From: Labia minor | Lineage: Eukaryota; Arthropoda; Insecta; Dermaptera; Spongiphoridae | NCBI GenBank assembly: GCA_963082975.1 | Contig: OY720348.1 | Location: forward strand, 60,177,461 to 60,241,460 | Length of the DNA stretch: 64,000 bases | Direction of reading: 5' to 3' | Shown here: piece by piece, positions 22,318 through 33,270 of the stretch | Numbering within the stretch: position 1 is the stretch's first letter | Layout: each line of letters starts with the position of its first letter | Notes under the pieces: generated by a model | What the model saw: only the letters and a program-made list of their open reading frames with translations | Told to the model about the DNA's origin: nothing | The model's database searches: none | Program-made: the position numbers and the translations under genes

Positions 22318-22465
22318 AATGATTGAGGGATGATTTCGGTGGTGAGGACTGAAGGGGAACTGAACGCGCACGAAGCACACCGGCCGATAGGCAAGGAGGA
22401 AGGGAAGGAGGGAGGTAAGGAGAGGGACACGCGGGGACGAGCGGAGGTGAGCGCTCCCCGCGCCA
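22318..22465. other. GC- and CpG-rich patch
   Basis: About 150 bp far richer in G+C than anything nearby, purine-rich on the plus strand, with several CG dinucleotides (GAACGCGCACGAAG, CACGCGGGGACGAGCGG). An ATG-led minus frame covers it (22272-22466, 64 codons) but is Ser/Pro-rich low complexity. May be a promoter or untranslated first exon, or inserted DNA; no TATA or initiator could be assigned. Confidence 0.35.
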
Positions 22466-22711
22466 ATTTATTACAAAATAAAAATCATATCAAAAAATGT
22501 TAATTTTTAAATTTAATATTAAAAGTGTTTTTGAATACTTCTTAAATTGAATCTATAAAATATTTCAGCTTAATTCTATTCAAAGATTTTAATGAAAAAT
22601 TTATAAATATTTATATTATATATAATAAATTAAGTGAAGAGAGATAAAAACTCCAATTAAAAATGAAAAATTAATAGTACAATCTTTGTTATTTATGATA
22701 ATTCACTAAAA

Positions 22712-22957
22712 GAGAAGTTTGGGGTAGGCCGCGGCCCTGGGGGCCGTGGAATTTCGAAAAATATGACATAAATTATAATAAATAAATAAGGTAATTGTTA
22801 ACCTCAGTAAATGCATATATTGACTAGTAAAAGTTTGCATATAGAAATTTAAAATTATAAATTTAAGCAATCTTAACTAAAAAAAAAATAGGGGGGCCGT
22901 GACTTATTGATTTGCGTTCCAAGGGGGGCGTGACCTCAAAAAGTTTGAGAAGCACTG
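22712..22957. mobile_element. Probable hAT-type MITE, left end unclear
   Basis: The right end AAAAAGTTTGAGAAGCACTG has the form of a hAT terminus, with GGGGGGCGTGACC just inside. The left side has a related GC block (GGCCGCGGCCCTGGGGGCCG) but no clean inverted repeat or target duplication. Confidence 0.5.
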
Positions 22958-23069
22958 CTATAAAAGATCAAACGCTCAAAAATGCAATATAAGAATAAAT
23001 AAGTACATGCATTTGAACGCATTAGTATACATGTAAGCTTTTTTATCAACAATTCTTTATATAATATAT

Positions 23070-23495
23070 CAACGGTGGCCAAACCGTGGCTTGCGAGTTT
23101 TTTTGAGTTTATATTGTGGCTCAATTTAAAAATTAAAAGTTATCACAATTTCGAATTTACATATGTTAAACTGGAAAAAGGCTACGCCATGATACATATT
23201 TATTTACATATAATTATTTAAAGGAAATTAAAAATTTAGGTATTTCTGCAAATTTTAAAAACTTTGTTGTAAAATGTATCCGATCTATTCCAAATCTGTT
23301 TACTTTATTACAATAGCAACGTAGAACTATTGCACTTATTATTAATATAATTAGGTATTTTTTTAAATAAATTTAATATTTGCTTCTGTGACTACCAACC
23401 CCCCCCCCCCCCCTCCAAAGTAATTTTTTTTCCGATTTGGCTCTTAAACATTTTCGATTTTTCAATATGGCTATCACCAAGTGTGGCCACCCCTG
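23070..23495. mobile_element. Non-autonomous hAT-like element
   Basis: Left end CAACGGTGGCCAAACC and right end AAGTGTGGCCACCCCTG are inverted. Flanks TAATATAT and AAATATAT match at 7 of 8 positions. Contains a C-run (23400-23413) and TTTTTCAATATGGCT, also found in other hAT-like elements here (9873). Confidence 0.72.
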
Positions 23496-23503
23496 AAATA
23501 TAT

Positions 23504-23546
<43 letters not shown>

Positions 23547-24116
23547 ATATTTATTATATTAAATTTTGCAAATATAATAAAATGTAGGTATAAACCTTCA
23601 TTCATTGAAATGTTTTGATTTTAATATCTTATGTTATGCTATACATTGACACCTGTTGATTCATTATTTTAATTAGAGAAAAAAAAATTAAAAAATCAAT
23701 TTTGCACAAAAATGAGATAAATACATTTCAATTATTTACCTTACAACCTCATCATTTTAATAAAATTGCTGTTAACCGTTTTTTTTTATTAGAAAAATAT
23801 ATCTACGTATAAATTCTTCTAGAAATAGATTAGAAGTTCATTTGTTTTTTTTTTTGTTAATAACTAAGAATTTGTTACGCTCCCCCTCCCCACTATTTAT
23901 TATTTCTTGGTTAAGATTTGAGTAAACATTAGGAATGTTTTATTTTGAAGTGGCTATCCTATTATGATAGCTCCTTTATGATAGTTTGTCAAATTAATCT
24001 CAATGCAACGTGTGACCAAAACGCAAATGAACATCTTGTCAATCCAAAAAGAAATCCGAAATTCAATCAAAATCAAATAAAATAAAAAATTAACTCATCA
24101 TTAGAATATTTTTCCA
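23496..24116. other. (TA)n and unassigned spacer
   Basis: (TA)n at 23512-23542, then AT-rich DNA without recognised features. Confidence 0.55.
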
Positions 24117-24506
24117 GGTAATTGTTTAGGTAACGAGGCACTTTTCGGATTTTAATGAAACTTCGCCGATGGATTCCTTGTTTAATTCTAAGAAACTTTT
24201 TCCTTATGCAATATAAGGGGTGTCTCTTCTATTTTTCGAGATAAAAATGTTAAACTTTGAATATTGACATTACATATAGTTTCATTGGATACACAGCTGC
24301 GAAGCCCTCTAATGGTCAAATCAATAAAACATTATAAATATGTGTGTCCAATGGATGTATATGTAATGTCAATATTCAATCTTTAATCATTTTTATCTCG
24401 AAAACTAAAAGAGCCCCCCTATATTGCATAAAGAAAAAGTTTCTTAGAATTAAACAAGAAATCCACTGGCCAAGTTTCATCAAAATCCGTTTTTTGAACA
24501 ATTACC
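24117..24506. mobile_element. Foldback element FB-1, copy 1
   Basis: Long inverted arms: GGTAATTGTTTAGGTAACGA at the left against GAACAATTACC at the right, with inner paired blocks GATGGATTCCTTGTTTAATT / GAATTAAACAAGAAATCCAC. Arms are about 170-190 bp and the loop is short. Other copies: 26923-27348, 30487-30775 (half), 37763-38280, 46837-47365. No coding. Confidence 0.8.
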
Positions 24507-25035
24507 TTTTTCGATTGCTTATAAAAGCAGAAGGAAATTCAAAAATGATATTTATATCTATAATAAAGAATTAATTGTTATTAACTGACAAGAAAATAAT
24601 TAAACACATCTTTAATTAGATATATAATAATTCAGTATGATTTAATATATTATTTTATATACTATTTTATAATTATTTTGTAATTAGTAAATTGTTTATT
24701 ACAGAGATGGTATTTATAATCATTGAATAACAATTTATTTATTGATATCAGTATATTTATAATTTAGAAAAAACTTGTTATTAGTATAATATTTATTAAA
24801 TAATTTTAATGTTTGAGCTATATAATAATTTATATTTATATATTATAATATTTCAAATTTCATCATTAAATTTAATATGTTTTCTATTAAAGTTCATATT
24901 TTTATAAAATAATAAAAACGATATGCAGCATATTATTTAGAAATAAAAAATTTAATTTTCAAAGATTTTAATTCCTCCCTTTGTTCTAATTCCCAATAAT
25001 CATACTCTCCTGTATATTATATCAAATATATTTTA

Positions 25036-25076
<41 letters not shown>

Positions 25077-25231
25077 TTATTTTTAACTACATTAACACCT
25101 CTGTATGATTTGATTTCAACAATATCGAATTAATTCTTCAAATTAATCAAATATTGTTTTGTGCCCTGTATCTATCTCTCTATATTTATGTAAATATAAC
25201 ACAAATTTAATTACATATACATATATATATT
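24507..25231. other. AT-rich spacer
   Basis: Strongly A/T, with (TA)n at 25041-25072. No features recognised. Confidence 0.55.
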
Positions 25232-25628
25232 TGTTCATTTAGATTTCCGTGTAAGTTTTTAATATTATGAAAAATTATTTCCGGGTTATTTTCATGTTTA
25301 TTGTGAGAATTGAGTCTTGAGGTATCGGCGCCCATTTGGGAGTCATTTTCAAGAGAAAGAACCAATGGGGGCAATAACAATTGCAACTTAAAGACTAAAG
25401 TCAGCAAATCACCGCACAATTATGAAATTATTTTTGTATTTTCTAAATGATTCAAATGATGAAGTTAATTTTTATTTAACATATATGACTTGAAATGTTG
25501 ATTCATGATATAATTAAAAAAAAATATTTTATCAAATGTTATTTTATAAACTGAATAAATGGTCATTATACAATTAAATAAATACAAAAAAATATATAAT
25601 TTAATACCTCTAACATACGAGTACACGA
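25232..25628 (-). repeat. MITE arm joined to the 15384-15710 repeat
   Basis: 25232-25350 is the left arm of the family also at 40291-40632 and 57509-57691 (GAAAAATTATTTCCGGGTTA). 25355-25628 is the reverse complement of 15384-15710. The two parts meet near ATTTTCAAGAGAAAG. The frame at 25207-25419 lies across this junction and is not a gene. Confidence 0.65.
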
Positions 25629-25653
25629 CTTAATATTTTGTATTGATGTAATG

Positions 25654-25915
25654 CAGAGGTTCCCAAAGTCGTCTATATCGACCCCAGAGGTCTATGGCAA
25701 CAAATGAAAAATTTGGGGGTCCATGAAATGAAAATGGGGGTCTACTATAGTGGATCTAAAGCCTATTTACTTACACTATACTATTTTATAATTCAATTCA
25801 ATATGGCTCTAAAAAAAAGGTAAAATTTTTTTACAAAAAATCAATTTAGGGGGTCTACCCAAAACCGAAAAATATGGAAAAGGGTCTACGACACAAAAAA
25901 GTTTGGGAACCTATG
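25654..25915. mobile_element. Non-autonomous hAT element
   Basis: Ends CAGAGGTTCCCAAAG and GTTTGGGAACCTATG; flanks ATGTAATG (25646-25653) and ATGTAAAG (25916-25923) match at 7 of 8. The interior has repeated GGGGGTCTAC/GGGGGTCCAT phrases. Same family as 52114-52402 in the other orientation. Confidence 0.85.
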
Positions 25916-25923
25916 ATGTAAAG

Positions 25924-26922
25924 TCCTAAAATATATCACTTATCAGTGTGTTTTCCATCCACAATTAACCTTCCTGGTCTTTTGATCAGAGTCAAAGATG
26001 GGAGGGCGGGGTTAAGAAATTTCTTCCTTACTGCTGTTATTTATTTGTTTTAGATTATTTAATTATTTATTTGTATTTAGCTAGAGAAAAGCTTTTATCC
26101 ATTACTTAGAGAACAAGAAACCAACACATTTCAACCAAAACTTGAACTCCTCCCCCCTCCCCCCAATCCTACACCCATCTCTCTTTCTTGCCACAATTCT
26201 CGGATTGTCTATATTTTTATGAGGTAGAAATTTTGCACACCCGCGTTTTCTAGGTATTTCATTCTTTTTCTTTTCCAACCCTCGTGCAGACATTGTCTTC
26301 CATTCGAATAGTAACGGTCGTTGTTCTTTTTAATAAACGACGAGTTCTTTTGAAGCAATCCTCCTTTTTTGCCTCATTTCCTGTCCGACTGTCGCTCTCG
26401 TCTTCTTTTGTTTCATTTAAGAAATTCAATGAATGGAAAACAAAGGTCAGGCAGTTAAAATACTTTAATAATTACTAAATATTTGAATTCTTTAATGAAT
26501 ATTCTTATTTTTTTTTGTTATAAACAATTTACTAATTGTTTCGATTTACTTTGATTATTCTTTTTCTACTATTTCTTTTTCTCTTTTAATTATATTACTT
26601 TTTATTAAAAAAAAAAAATTCTACAATTTCATTATTGTATAAAAAAGTAAAACAAGCAATTCAGATAGTAAGTGTGATTATAGTGCTATTGGTTGTGAAT
26701 CCATTTAGAGTGATTGGAAAATCTAAATAAATTTTAATAAATATAAATATATTTATATAATAATATAATATAATAGTTAAGATGGCGTATTCAATAATCC
26801 AAGCTTTAATATAAGAAATAATTGAAAAATTGAAGGAAAATTGAAACATTGAAGGACTGATCTTAGAATTAAATAAAAATTTATACATTTTTTAAAAAAC
26901 TTATTATCATTATACAATGTAA
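25924..26922. other. Spacer with a pyrimidine-rich segment
   Basis: 26250-26289 is a long pyrimidine tract ending TCGTGCAG, which looks like a splice acceptor on the plus strand. The following frame (ATG at 26284 to 26478, 64 codons) is hydrophobic and Ser-rich without a recognised domain, so no exon is called. C-rich run at 26149-26165. Confidence 0.35.
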
Positions 26923-27348
26923 GGTAATTGTTTAAAAAAACGGGAAGCTTCAGGGATTTGGATGAAACTTTGCCAGTGGATTCCTTTATTAATCCATAAG
27001 AAACTTCTCTTATACAATATTTTTCGGTCTCTTCTAGTTTAAGAGATAAAAATTCTTAAATTTTGACAGATAAACTAGTTTAATAATGTTTTATTGACTA
27101 AGTCACTAATTATTCACATATTCACTAATTTTCAGGTTTTTTTTCGGTTCGGTTTGTAATTAGAAAAATTATTTAATTAATTAATTTTTAAATTTTCATA
27201 TTGAACTAAAAAAACCCTCTAAAATTAGTGAAGCCCTCTGAAGACCAAGAAATATTTCATAAGGAAAATTTCTTTGGAATTAAAAAAGAAATCCACTGGC
27301 AAAGTTTATCAAAATCGCTGGAGCTTCCCGTTTTGTAAACAATTATCC
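26923..27348. mobile_element. Foldback element FB-1, copy 2
   Basis: Left arm GGTAATTGTTTAAAAAAACG, right arm CCCGTTTTGTAAACAATTATC. Inner pairs include TTTGCCAGTGGATTCCTTTA and AAGAAATCCACTGGCAAAG. The loop region includes TTTCGGTTCGGTTTG, shared with copies at 30720 and 47060. Confidence 0.82.
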
Positions 27349-28525
27349 AATATAAATATATACTATTATATACTTTAGTAAATAGATAAAAAAAAGAATA
27401 CATTATTATTATTCATAATTATATATAAATGTTTATTTATATTGTTTCATACTTCAAATACTGTTTGATTTGTTTTTATAAAAGTATAAATAAATTATGC
27501 ATATAATTAATAACAAAAAGTTAATAATTTAATGATATTCAAAACAATTTGTTTTTTTAAATATATGTATACTATTTTTATCAATTATATAAATAAATCA
27601 TTAAATTATTATTATTTTGGTTTTATTGTATTAACTAAATTGTGATGTTATATAAATTGATTTTAAAAATATTAATTAATATACAATTAAATTCATAAAC
27701 ACAAAAAAAAAAAAAAATTAATTCATAGCTATAACTTGAATGTATTTTATTTATATAGGTATAGATGAATATAAAAATGACTTTAATTTAGATTTTAATC
27801 AAATGAAAGGAAATAAATTGTTCAACCAATCGTCAATGAATTGACAGTTAAATTTATTTCAATATCGCTTTTAAGTTTAAGTAGGTATATAATTTAATTA
27901 AAAAGGGTGCGAAATGTAAAAATAAATAAATAGATTAACAGATTTTCGGATCAGCATTAACAGCAGGTGAATTTCATAGTTTCTCATATATATAAACTTA
28001 AACTAGTTTATATATATGGAAAAATTTTTCATATTTTGTGGAATTTACGGTGAACTTGTGTCTGTGAGGGGTTTTGTTTTTATACGCTTATTATTAATTT
28101 CACTTTTCTGTCTGTATGTCTGTAATGTTAAAATTTGTAATTGGATTTTAACGCACTTCGAGTTTAGTGATTTCGCTTAAATTTGAAACGTATATTGAAA
28201 GTCGATGTCACTTCAATTAGAATAATATTTTGAATTTTTCATAAATACGGATTTTTAAAATTTGTGAATTTAAATGATTGATGTTAATACAATGTTATAT
28301 TTATATTTATATTTACAATTTTTTTTATATTTTATATTATCTATACATTTTCTATGCAATGTGCTTGTATTGTTTTGTGATTCCGAAAAGAATTCAGTGC
28401 CGCATTTCTTAAATAAGCCAATTGCATAATCAATGTCATCTAGAAAAGGCCTAGAAATTTCGCGAAGAATCTAATATATGTTCGAGAATAACATATTTAA
28501 ATTGTAGGTAATAGTGCAATGTTTT
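27349..28525. other. AT-rich unassigned spacer
   Basis: No recognised element. A small palindrome ATATATAAACTTAAACTAGTTTATATAT lies at about 27988-28015. Confidence 0.5.
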
Positions 28526-28903
28526 ACATCTGGTAAGCAACAATAAAATTTAATATATATAAAACCAAAAACTTGAAAATAAGTTAATAAAAAAACTTTA
28601 TAATATATACGCTTTTTAATAAAAAATGCCCTAATCAATAGAAAATAAAATATTAATTAAATCTTGAATATTATCCTTTACATATGCAAAACAAAAAAAC
28701 GTGGGGCACATATAATAATATTAAATTCTTCACTTATTACTTATGTTCATATGAGAGCACATTTTTTTGTTTGGCATATGTAAAGGAAAATATTCAAGGT
28801 TTAATTAATATTTTATTTTCTATTTTTTAGGGCATTTTTGATTAAAAAGCGTATAATTAAAAAGTTATTTTTATTAATTTTTATTGGATTGTTGTTTTGC
28901 CAA
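28526..28903. mobile_element. Foldback MITE with arms of over 150 bp
   Basis: Left TACGCTTTTTAATAAAAAAT ... CCTTTACATATGCAAAAC pairs with right GGCATATGTAAAGG ... TTTGATTAAAAAGCGTA. Outer parts (GCAACAATAAAATTTAA, TTTTATTGGATTGTTG) also pair. Loop about 60 bp. Class unknown. Confidence 0.7.
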
Positions 28904-29133
28904 AGAAACAATTTTTAGATAAATAATTATTTATCTTCCATCTATTATAATAGCTGGAAGATATTAATAATATAATATTTAATTTTGATTATAAAAGTAA
29001 ATAAAGGGTTGATTTTAAAAACCAATTGTTTTTTAAGGCAACTTGTTTATTTAATTTGTTTATATTTTTATTAAATTGTTTTTTAAGGAATCCATTGGAC
29101 AAGTAGTTTAACCTCAAACTAATTAATTACCAA

Positions 29134-29174
<41 letters not shown>

Positions 29175-29623
29175 ATGTATTAATATTATCGATGAAGTCG
29201 TTCGTATTAATTTTCGTTCGTTTCCCCTGTCAAGCATTGAGATTAAATATGTGGAAAGAACAATGAGGCGTTTATTGAATAAAATTTAATGAAAACAATT
29301 TTGACATCCAATATAAATAAATAACAAAATAGCTTCAATAAATTTCAATATGATTTTTATAGGAATGTTTTTAATCTTATTTCTAATAAAACTTTCCTAA
29401 TCCATTTAATTGTATAAGGACAATAATTCATTCGTTTAAATTTGCTGTTTCAAAATTATTTAATAAGTATATATTTAACTTTCAATAAGAATTTATAAAC
29501 AATTTAATGATTTATTTATATTCGGATTAATTTTAGATTTCAATCAGAGAATCCTTGTCGTGAAGATTTACCATTTCTAATCACACAAGAAAAAGACCAA
29601 AGAGTTTTAGTTAGATAAAAAAT
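28904..29623. other. AT-rich spacer with (TA)n
   Basis: (TA)n at 29138-29170; no other structure seen. Confidence 0.55.
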
Positions 29624-30224
29624 CTGGAGAGTCTCCACTCGACTATCTCGCAATTTGAATTTGATTAAATAAAATATATTATATTTAAATTAAATTTAAT
29701 TAATTGAATTATAAATTAAAATTAATAAATAATATTTATTAAACCAGCGCGTGTTTGACTCTTTGTTGATGGCGACACGTCACGTGCTGGCGCGTGAATT
29801 GCAGTCGTGTTAAAAAATTAATTCCGGTACTTTCAGCTATTCAATCAAGCTGAAATTTTAAATATAGCAGTTTTATACAATTTTTAATCATTTTGAAAAC
29901 TATCAAACATATATTTTTATTTTTACGTTCACTTTAGAGGAAAAAAAATGAAAACGTGTTAAGTAATGGTCCTTTGTCGATTGAACTACAATTCTCAAAA
30001 GTTGATAGAAAACTACGAATTTTGAATAATGCCCATGTACCAACTTTCATGATTCTAGCTCAAACCGTTTTTGCGTAATCTTGTCTACATACACACAATC
30101 ACACATACATTTTTCTCACCCTTGTGAAAATGAATCAGGAACCTTCAAAACGTATAAAAACATCAAAATCTCGACATCGTAAATTTTCATGATCGTAATA
30201 CTATCTCTGGCGAGATACTAAAAA
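29624..30224 (+). mobile_element. Hel-1 copy G, complete
   Basis: Runs from CTGGAGAGTCTCCACTCGAC to CTATCTCTGGCGAGATACTA, with a shortened, interrupted CA tract (CACACAATCACACATAC). Its immediate 3' flank matches that of copy C (see 14165-14221). Confidence 0.88.
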
Positions 30225-30272
30225 TTATATATAATTTTCTACTTTCTTTTAAAGCGTCACCTTCCTTCCCCA

Positions 30273-30390
30273 TTCTTCTCAACCATATGTTAATGAAAAT
30301 GACTCTGGGACCTTCAAAACTTATAAAAACATCAAAATCTCGACATCGAAAATTTTCGTGATCGCAATACTATCTCTAACGAGATAGTAA
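30273..30390 (+). mobile_element. Hel-1 copy H, 3' end only
   Basis: From TTCTCAACC to CTATCTCTAACGAGATAGTA. The hairpin stem is intact while the loop has changed from TGGC to TAAC. The downstream flank (30391-30486) is shared with copy N. Confidence 0.85.
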
Positions 30391-30775
30391 TAAATAATAC
30401 ATAATTCGAAATATTCATAAACTATCTTATTATGATGAATAAATTTACTTAAATATATTTTAGTAATGATGAGTTTTAAATAATTCGGTAAATGTCCATA
30501 TTAATTGTCATGTCATGGATATGGATAAAACTTTACCAGTGAATTCCTTTTATAATTCCAAAGAAACTTTTCTTACGCAATTTTTCCGGGTCGCTTCTAA
30601 TTTACGAAAAAAAATTATTAAAGTTTGACAGATTAGCTGGTTATGAACGTAGATATGTGTGTGCAGCCATTCGTTTATTGAGTAATTCACTAATTATTTA
30701 CATATTCACTAATTTTCGGTATTTCTCCGTTCTGTTTGGAAATAGGGAAATTATTTAATTAATTAATTTTTTTAA
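30391..30775 (+). repeat. Hel-1 flank plus half of an FB-1 foldback
   Basis: 30391-30486 matches 46747-46836 (GAAATATTCATAAACTATCT, GTAATGATGAGTTTTAA). 30487-30775 is the left half of an FB-1 element matching 46837-47110; the right half is replaced by Hel-1 sequence. Confidence 0.78.
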
Positions 30776-30856
30776 TTTTTCTCAACATTGGTGAAAATGA
30801 CTCAGGGACCAACAAAACGTATATAAATATCAAAATCTCTTGCCAGATAGTAAAAA
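30776..30856 (+). mobile_element. Hel-1 copy I, 3' fragment
   Basis: TTCTCAACATTGGTGAAAAT through AAAATCTCTTGCCAGATAGT and an A-run; the upstream arm of the hairpin has been deleted. Abuts the 5' end of Hel-2. Confidence 0.75.
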
Positions 30857-30858
30857 AT

Positions 30859-31484
30859 CGGGAGTGTCCTCCCCTAGACTTTCCCGCATATAAATAGGTA
30901 ATTAGATTATTATTATTATGTTTTAACAACAATAAAAATAAACAAACTAATTAATTTAAATTATAAAGTAAAATGGTTTAACACTATTATATATATTTAT
31001 AATTTACACCTAACGCTACTTGTATAGGTAAAATGTCACTTCCGGTAGTCAGATCATGATGAAATTTGGTATCTGAATTTTTTTCATATTTTTAAATCTA
31101 TATACAAAATAGGAAGCAAATATCCCGAAGCAAACTGGTACTTTACTTGAAAGGTAAACGCAACCAGTGTAGGTAAAGTACCACTTCCGGTTAACCGATT
31201 TTGACGAAATTTTGATAGAAATCGACAAACTGTGAATAATATCGCTGTACCAAATTTCGAAGTCCTAGCTTGATTAGTTTCTGAGTAAAATTGCTCACAG
31301 ACAAACATTACATACATCCATACATCCATACATCCATACATACACACACACACAGACATAATTCGAAAAATGGTATTTCCCGACTCAGGGAGGTCTACAA
31401 CGTCAAGATCTATCGAAATCTCAAAGTCGAAATTATTAACGATTCCAACACTTCCCTTATACGAAGTATGCGGGAAAGTAAAAA
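30859..31484 (+). mobile_element. Hel-2, related Helentron-like family
   Basis: The 5' end CGGGAGTGTCCTCCCCTAGA followed by CTTTCCCGC parallels the Hel-1 5' end. The 3' end GCGGGAAAGTAAAAA parallels GCGAGATAGTAAAAA. The 5' motif ACTTTCCCGC (30878-30887) is the exact complement of GCGGGAAAGT (31470-31479). The 3' hairpin is CACTTCCC, an inner ATAC-GAA-GTAT, then GGGAAAGT with one bulge. A (CATA/CATC)n and (CA)n tract sits at 31307-31352, where Hel-1 has (CA)n. Frames across it (31084-31573) are by-products of the repeat. No coding capacity. Confidence 0.75.
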
Positions 31485-32291
31485 GCATTTGGGAAACGAC
31501 CAGGCATTATAATACGTTCCATAGAAAAGAAATTATATTTTTTCATTTTCTAGTCTACTTTTTATCGATTTAATATTAAAATAAATGCTAATATATAAAT
31601 ACTAATATATATATATATATTTGTTTCCCCTCTTAAATGTAGTCAAGTTTAATTCAAGAATTGCATTAGAAGGCACTTAAATCGACATTCATGGAAAATG
31701 GTTAAAAGTGAAATGAGATAAAATCTCTATTTATAAATCACATTATTTTTTCGTGTGCGACGAAATAGCTCGCACGTTTCTTTTGGCAAAGAATTTCTAT
31801 AATAAGAGACTTGAGAGGGTGTGGGTGGACGGGTGAGTGCGTTTGGATAAGGCTAGAGAGAGTGTGTGAGAGTGAGAGAGAGAGAAAAAATATTCACCTG
31901 TCAGGAAATACAAGAATTTAGACAAATTTTCTATTGAACATTTACAGTAGCAAGAAAAAGAAAAAACCTCTGGCCAATCGTGATGGTAGTACTCGGGCCC
32001 ACTCCTCTCTCGCCTGACGACGCGCTTCATTAAATTCCTTCAGATTTTCTTGATAGGCATCGTAGACAACTTTTGTAACGTATAATCAATAAAATTCATC
32101 AAGATAAAGAATTCTACATATATGTATATATATATAAATATATATATATATATACTTATATAATATAGATAAATAGATAGATAGATTTTATCTCCCATTT
32201 TAACTAGATTCGCAAGTACAGGAAAACCTCGTTTAATTTCGTCTCGTATTACGTCCAAAAAAAAAAAATTCCAAAAAATTCCAAAATTTGC
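31485..32291. other. Spacer with a possible short coding segment on the minus strand
   Basis: The minus frame 31797-32030 starts MKRVVRRERSGPEYYHHDWP (ATG at 32028-32030) in a locally GC-richer stretch, then becomes a Ser/Leu/His low-complexity run from (GA)n repeats. A GTTTTT after codon 21 could be a weak donor. Not recognised; low support. (TA)n and GATA runs near 32120-32180. Confidence 0.3.
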
Positions 32292-32840
32292 TATATCGAC
32301 AAAGATAGGATTGCGATTACGAAAATTGTCCATGTCGAGATTTTGAAGTTTTGAAGATCCCTGAGGTACTTACACTAAGGTTGAGAAATGTGTGTGTGTG
32401 TGTATAGACAAGATTACGCAAAAACGGTTTGATCTAGAATAATGAAATTTGGTATACGGCATTATTCAAAATTCGTAGTTTTCTATAAACTTTTCACTCG
32501 GAAGTGGACTATTACCTACCACGTTTTCATTTTTTACCTCTAAACTAACCGAAAAAATAAAGGTTTGATAGATTTTCACATGATTAAAATTGTATAAAAC
32601 TGCTATATATAAAATTGCAGCTTGATTGAATGGCTGAAAGTACCGAAATTATTTTTTTAATACGTTGACTGGAGATCACGTGCCAGCACGTGACGTGGTG
32701 ATATCAACAAAGAGCCAAACACGCGCAGGGTTAATAAATATTACTTATTAATTTTAATTTATAATTTAATTAATTAAATTTAATTTAAATATAACATATG
32801 TTAATTAATCCAATTCAAATTTGTGAGATACTGGAGACAT
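32292..32840 (-). mobile_element. Hel-1 copy J, degenerate ends
   Basis: The body and short (GT)n (32391-32404) are clear. The 3' hairpin has decayed (GACAAAGATAGGATTGCGAT) and the 5' end is reduced to TGTGAGATACTGGAGA. Confidence 0.82.
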
Positions 32841-32879
32841 TTCATTTTATATATATATATATAAAATGTACTTTTTAAG

Positions 32880-33214
32880 AAAGATGAGATCATCAGGTAA
32901 TGGCGAAGTGTTCATAACGTGTAATTGCAAGACCCCTTTGCATCTCCAGACATAGTTAGAGACAAAGTTGCATGGAGTGGAAATACTAGCGAAAAATCTA
33001 TTGGGAAATTGCCCGGTTGGAGGACCAAGGACGTGACGAACAGACAATGTAGGAAGGGATGTATGTATAATTGATTGTTGTAGATAGGAGTTGAATAGGT
33101 GTAGCTCAGAATAAGGAAATTTGGAGAAATGTGGTTGTTGCGACTAAGAACTTTCGAATTCAGTAGAGTCACAGAGATAGAGTGTGGTTTTGGATGCGAT
33201 TGTGAAACTATTAA

Positions 33215-33215
<1 letters not shown>
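32880..33215 (+). repeat. Non-LTR retrotransposon 3' end fragment
   Basis: Broken plus-strand frames contain LAKNLLGNCPVGGPRTR, then TDNVGRDV, in the order G-RPVGRPRTRW-DNV-RD found at the C-terminus of many LINE reverse transcriptase ORFs (family knowledge). AAGAACTTTCGAATTCAGTA matches the end of the better copy at 49640-49918. Frames on the opposite strand here are shadows. Confidence 0.7.
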
Positions 33216-33251
<36 letters not shown>

Positions 33252-33270
33252 TGATATTTATATTTATATA
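33216..33270. repeat. (TA)n microsatellite
   Basis: TA dinucleotide run at 33221-33246 between a LINE tail and a mariner; the mariner target TA is at 33269-33270. Confidence 0.8.

Noticed and set aside
25207..25419. 70-codon minus-strand frame
   Set aside because: Lies across the junction of two dispersed repeats and is not preserved in the related copies.
26284..26478. Exon after the pyrimidine tract at 26250-26289
   Set aside because: The acceptor looks good, but the following frame is low complexity, with no donor or recognisable protein.
30273..30390. Hel-1 3' hairpin as a bacterial-type rho-independent terminator
   Set aside because: A hairpin followed by an A-run is not a T-run terminator on this strand, and the context is eukaryotic and repeated with the element.
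31084..31488. 134-codon minus-strand frame with Met/Cys/Tyr repeats
   Set aside because: The repeats come from the (CATA)n/(CATC)n tract of Hel-2; no protein-like composition outside it.
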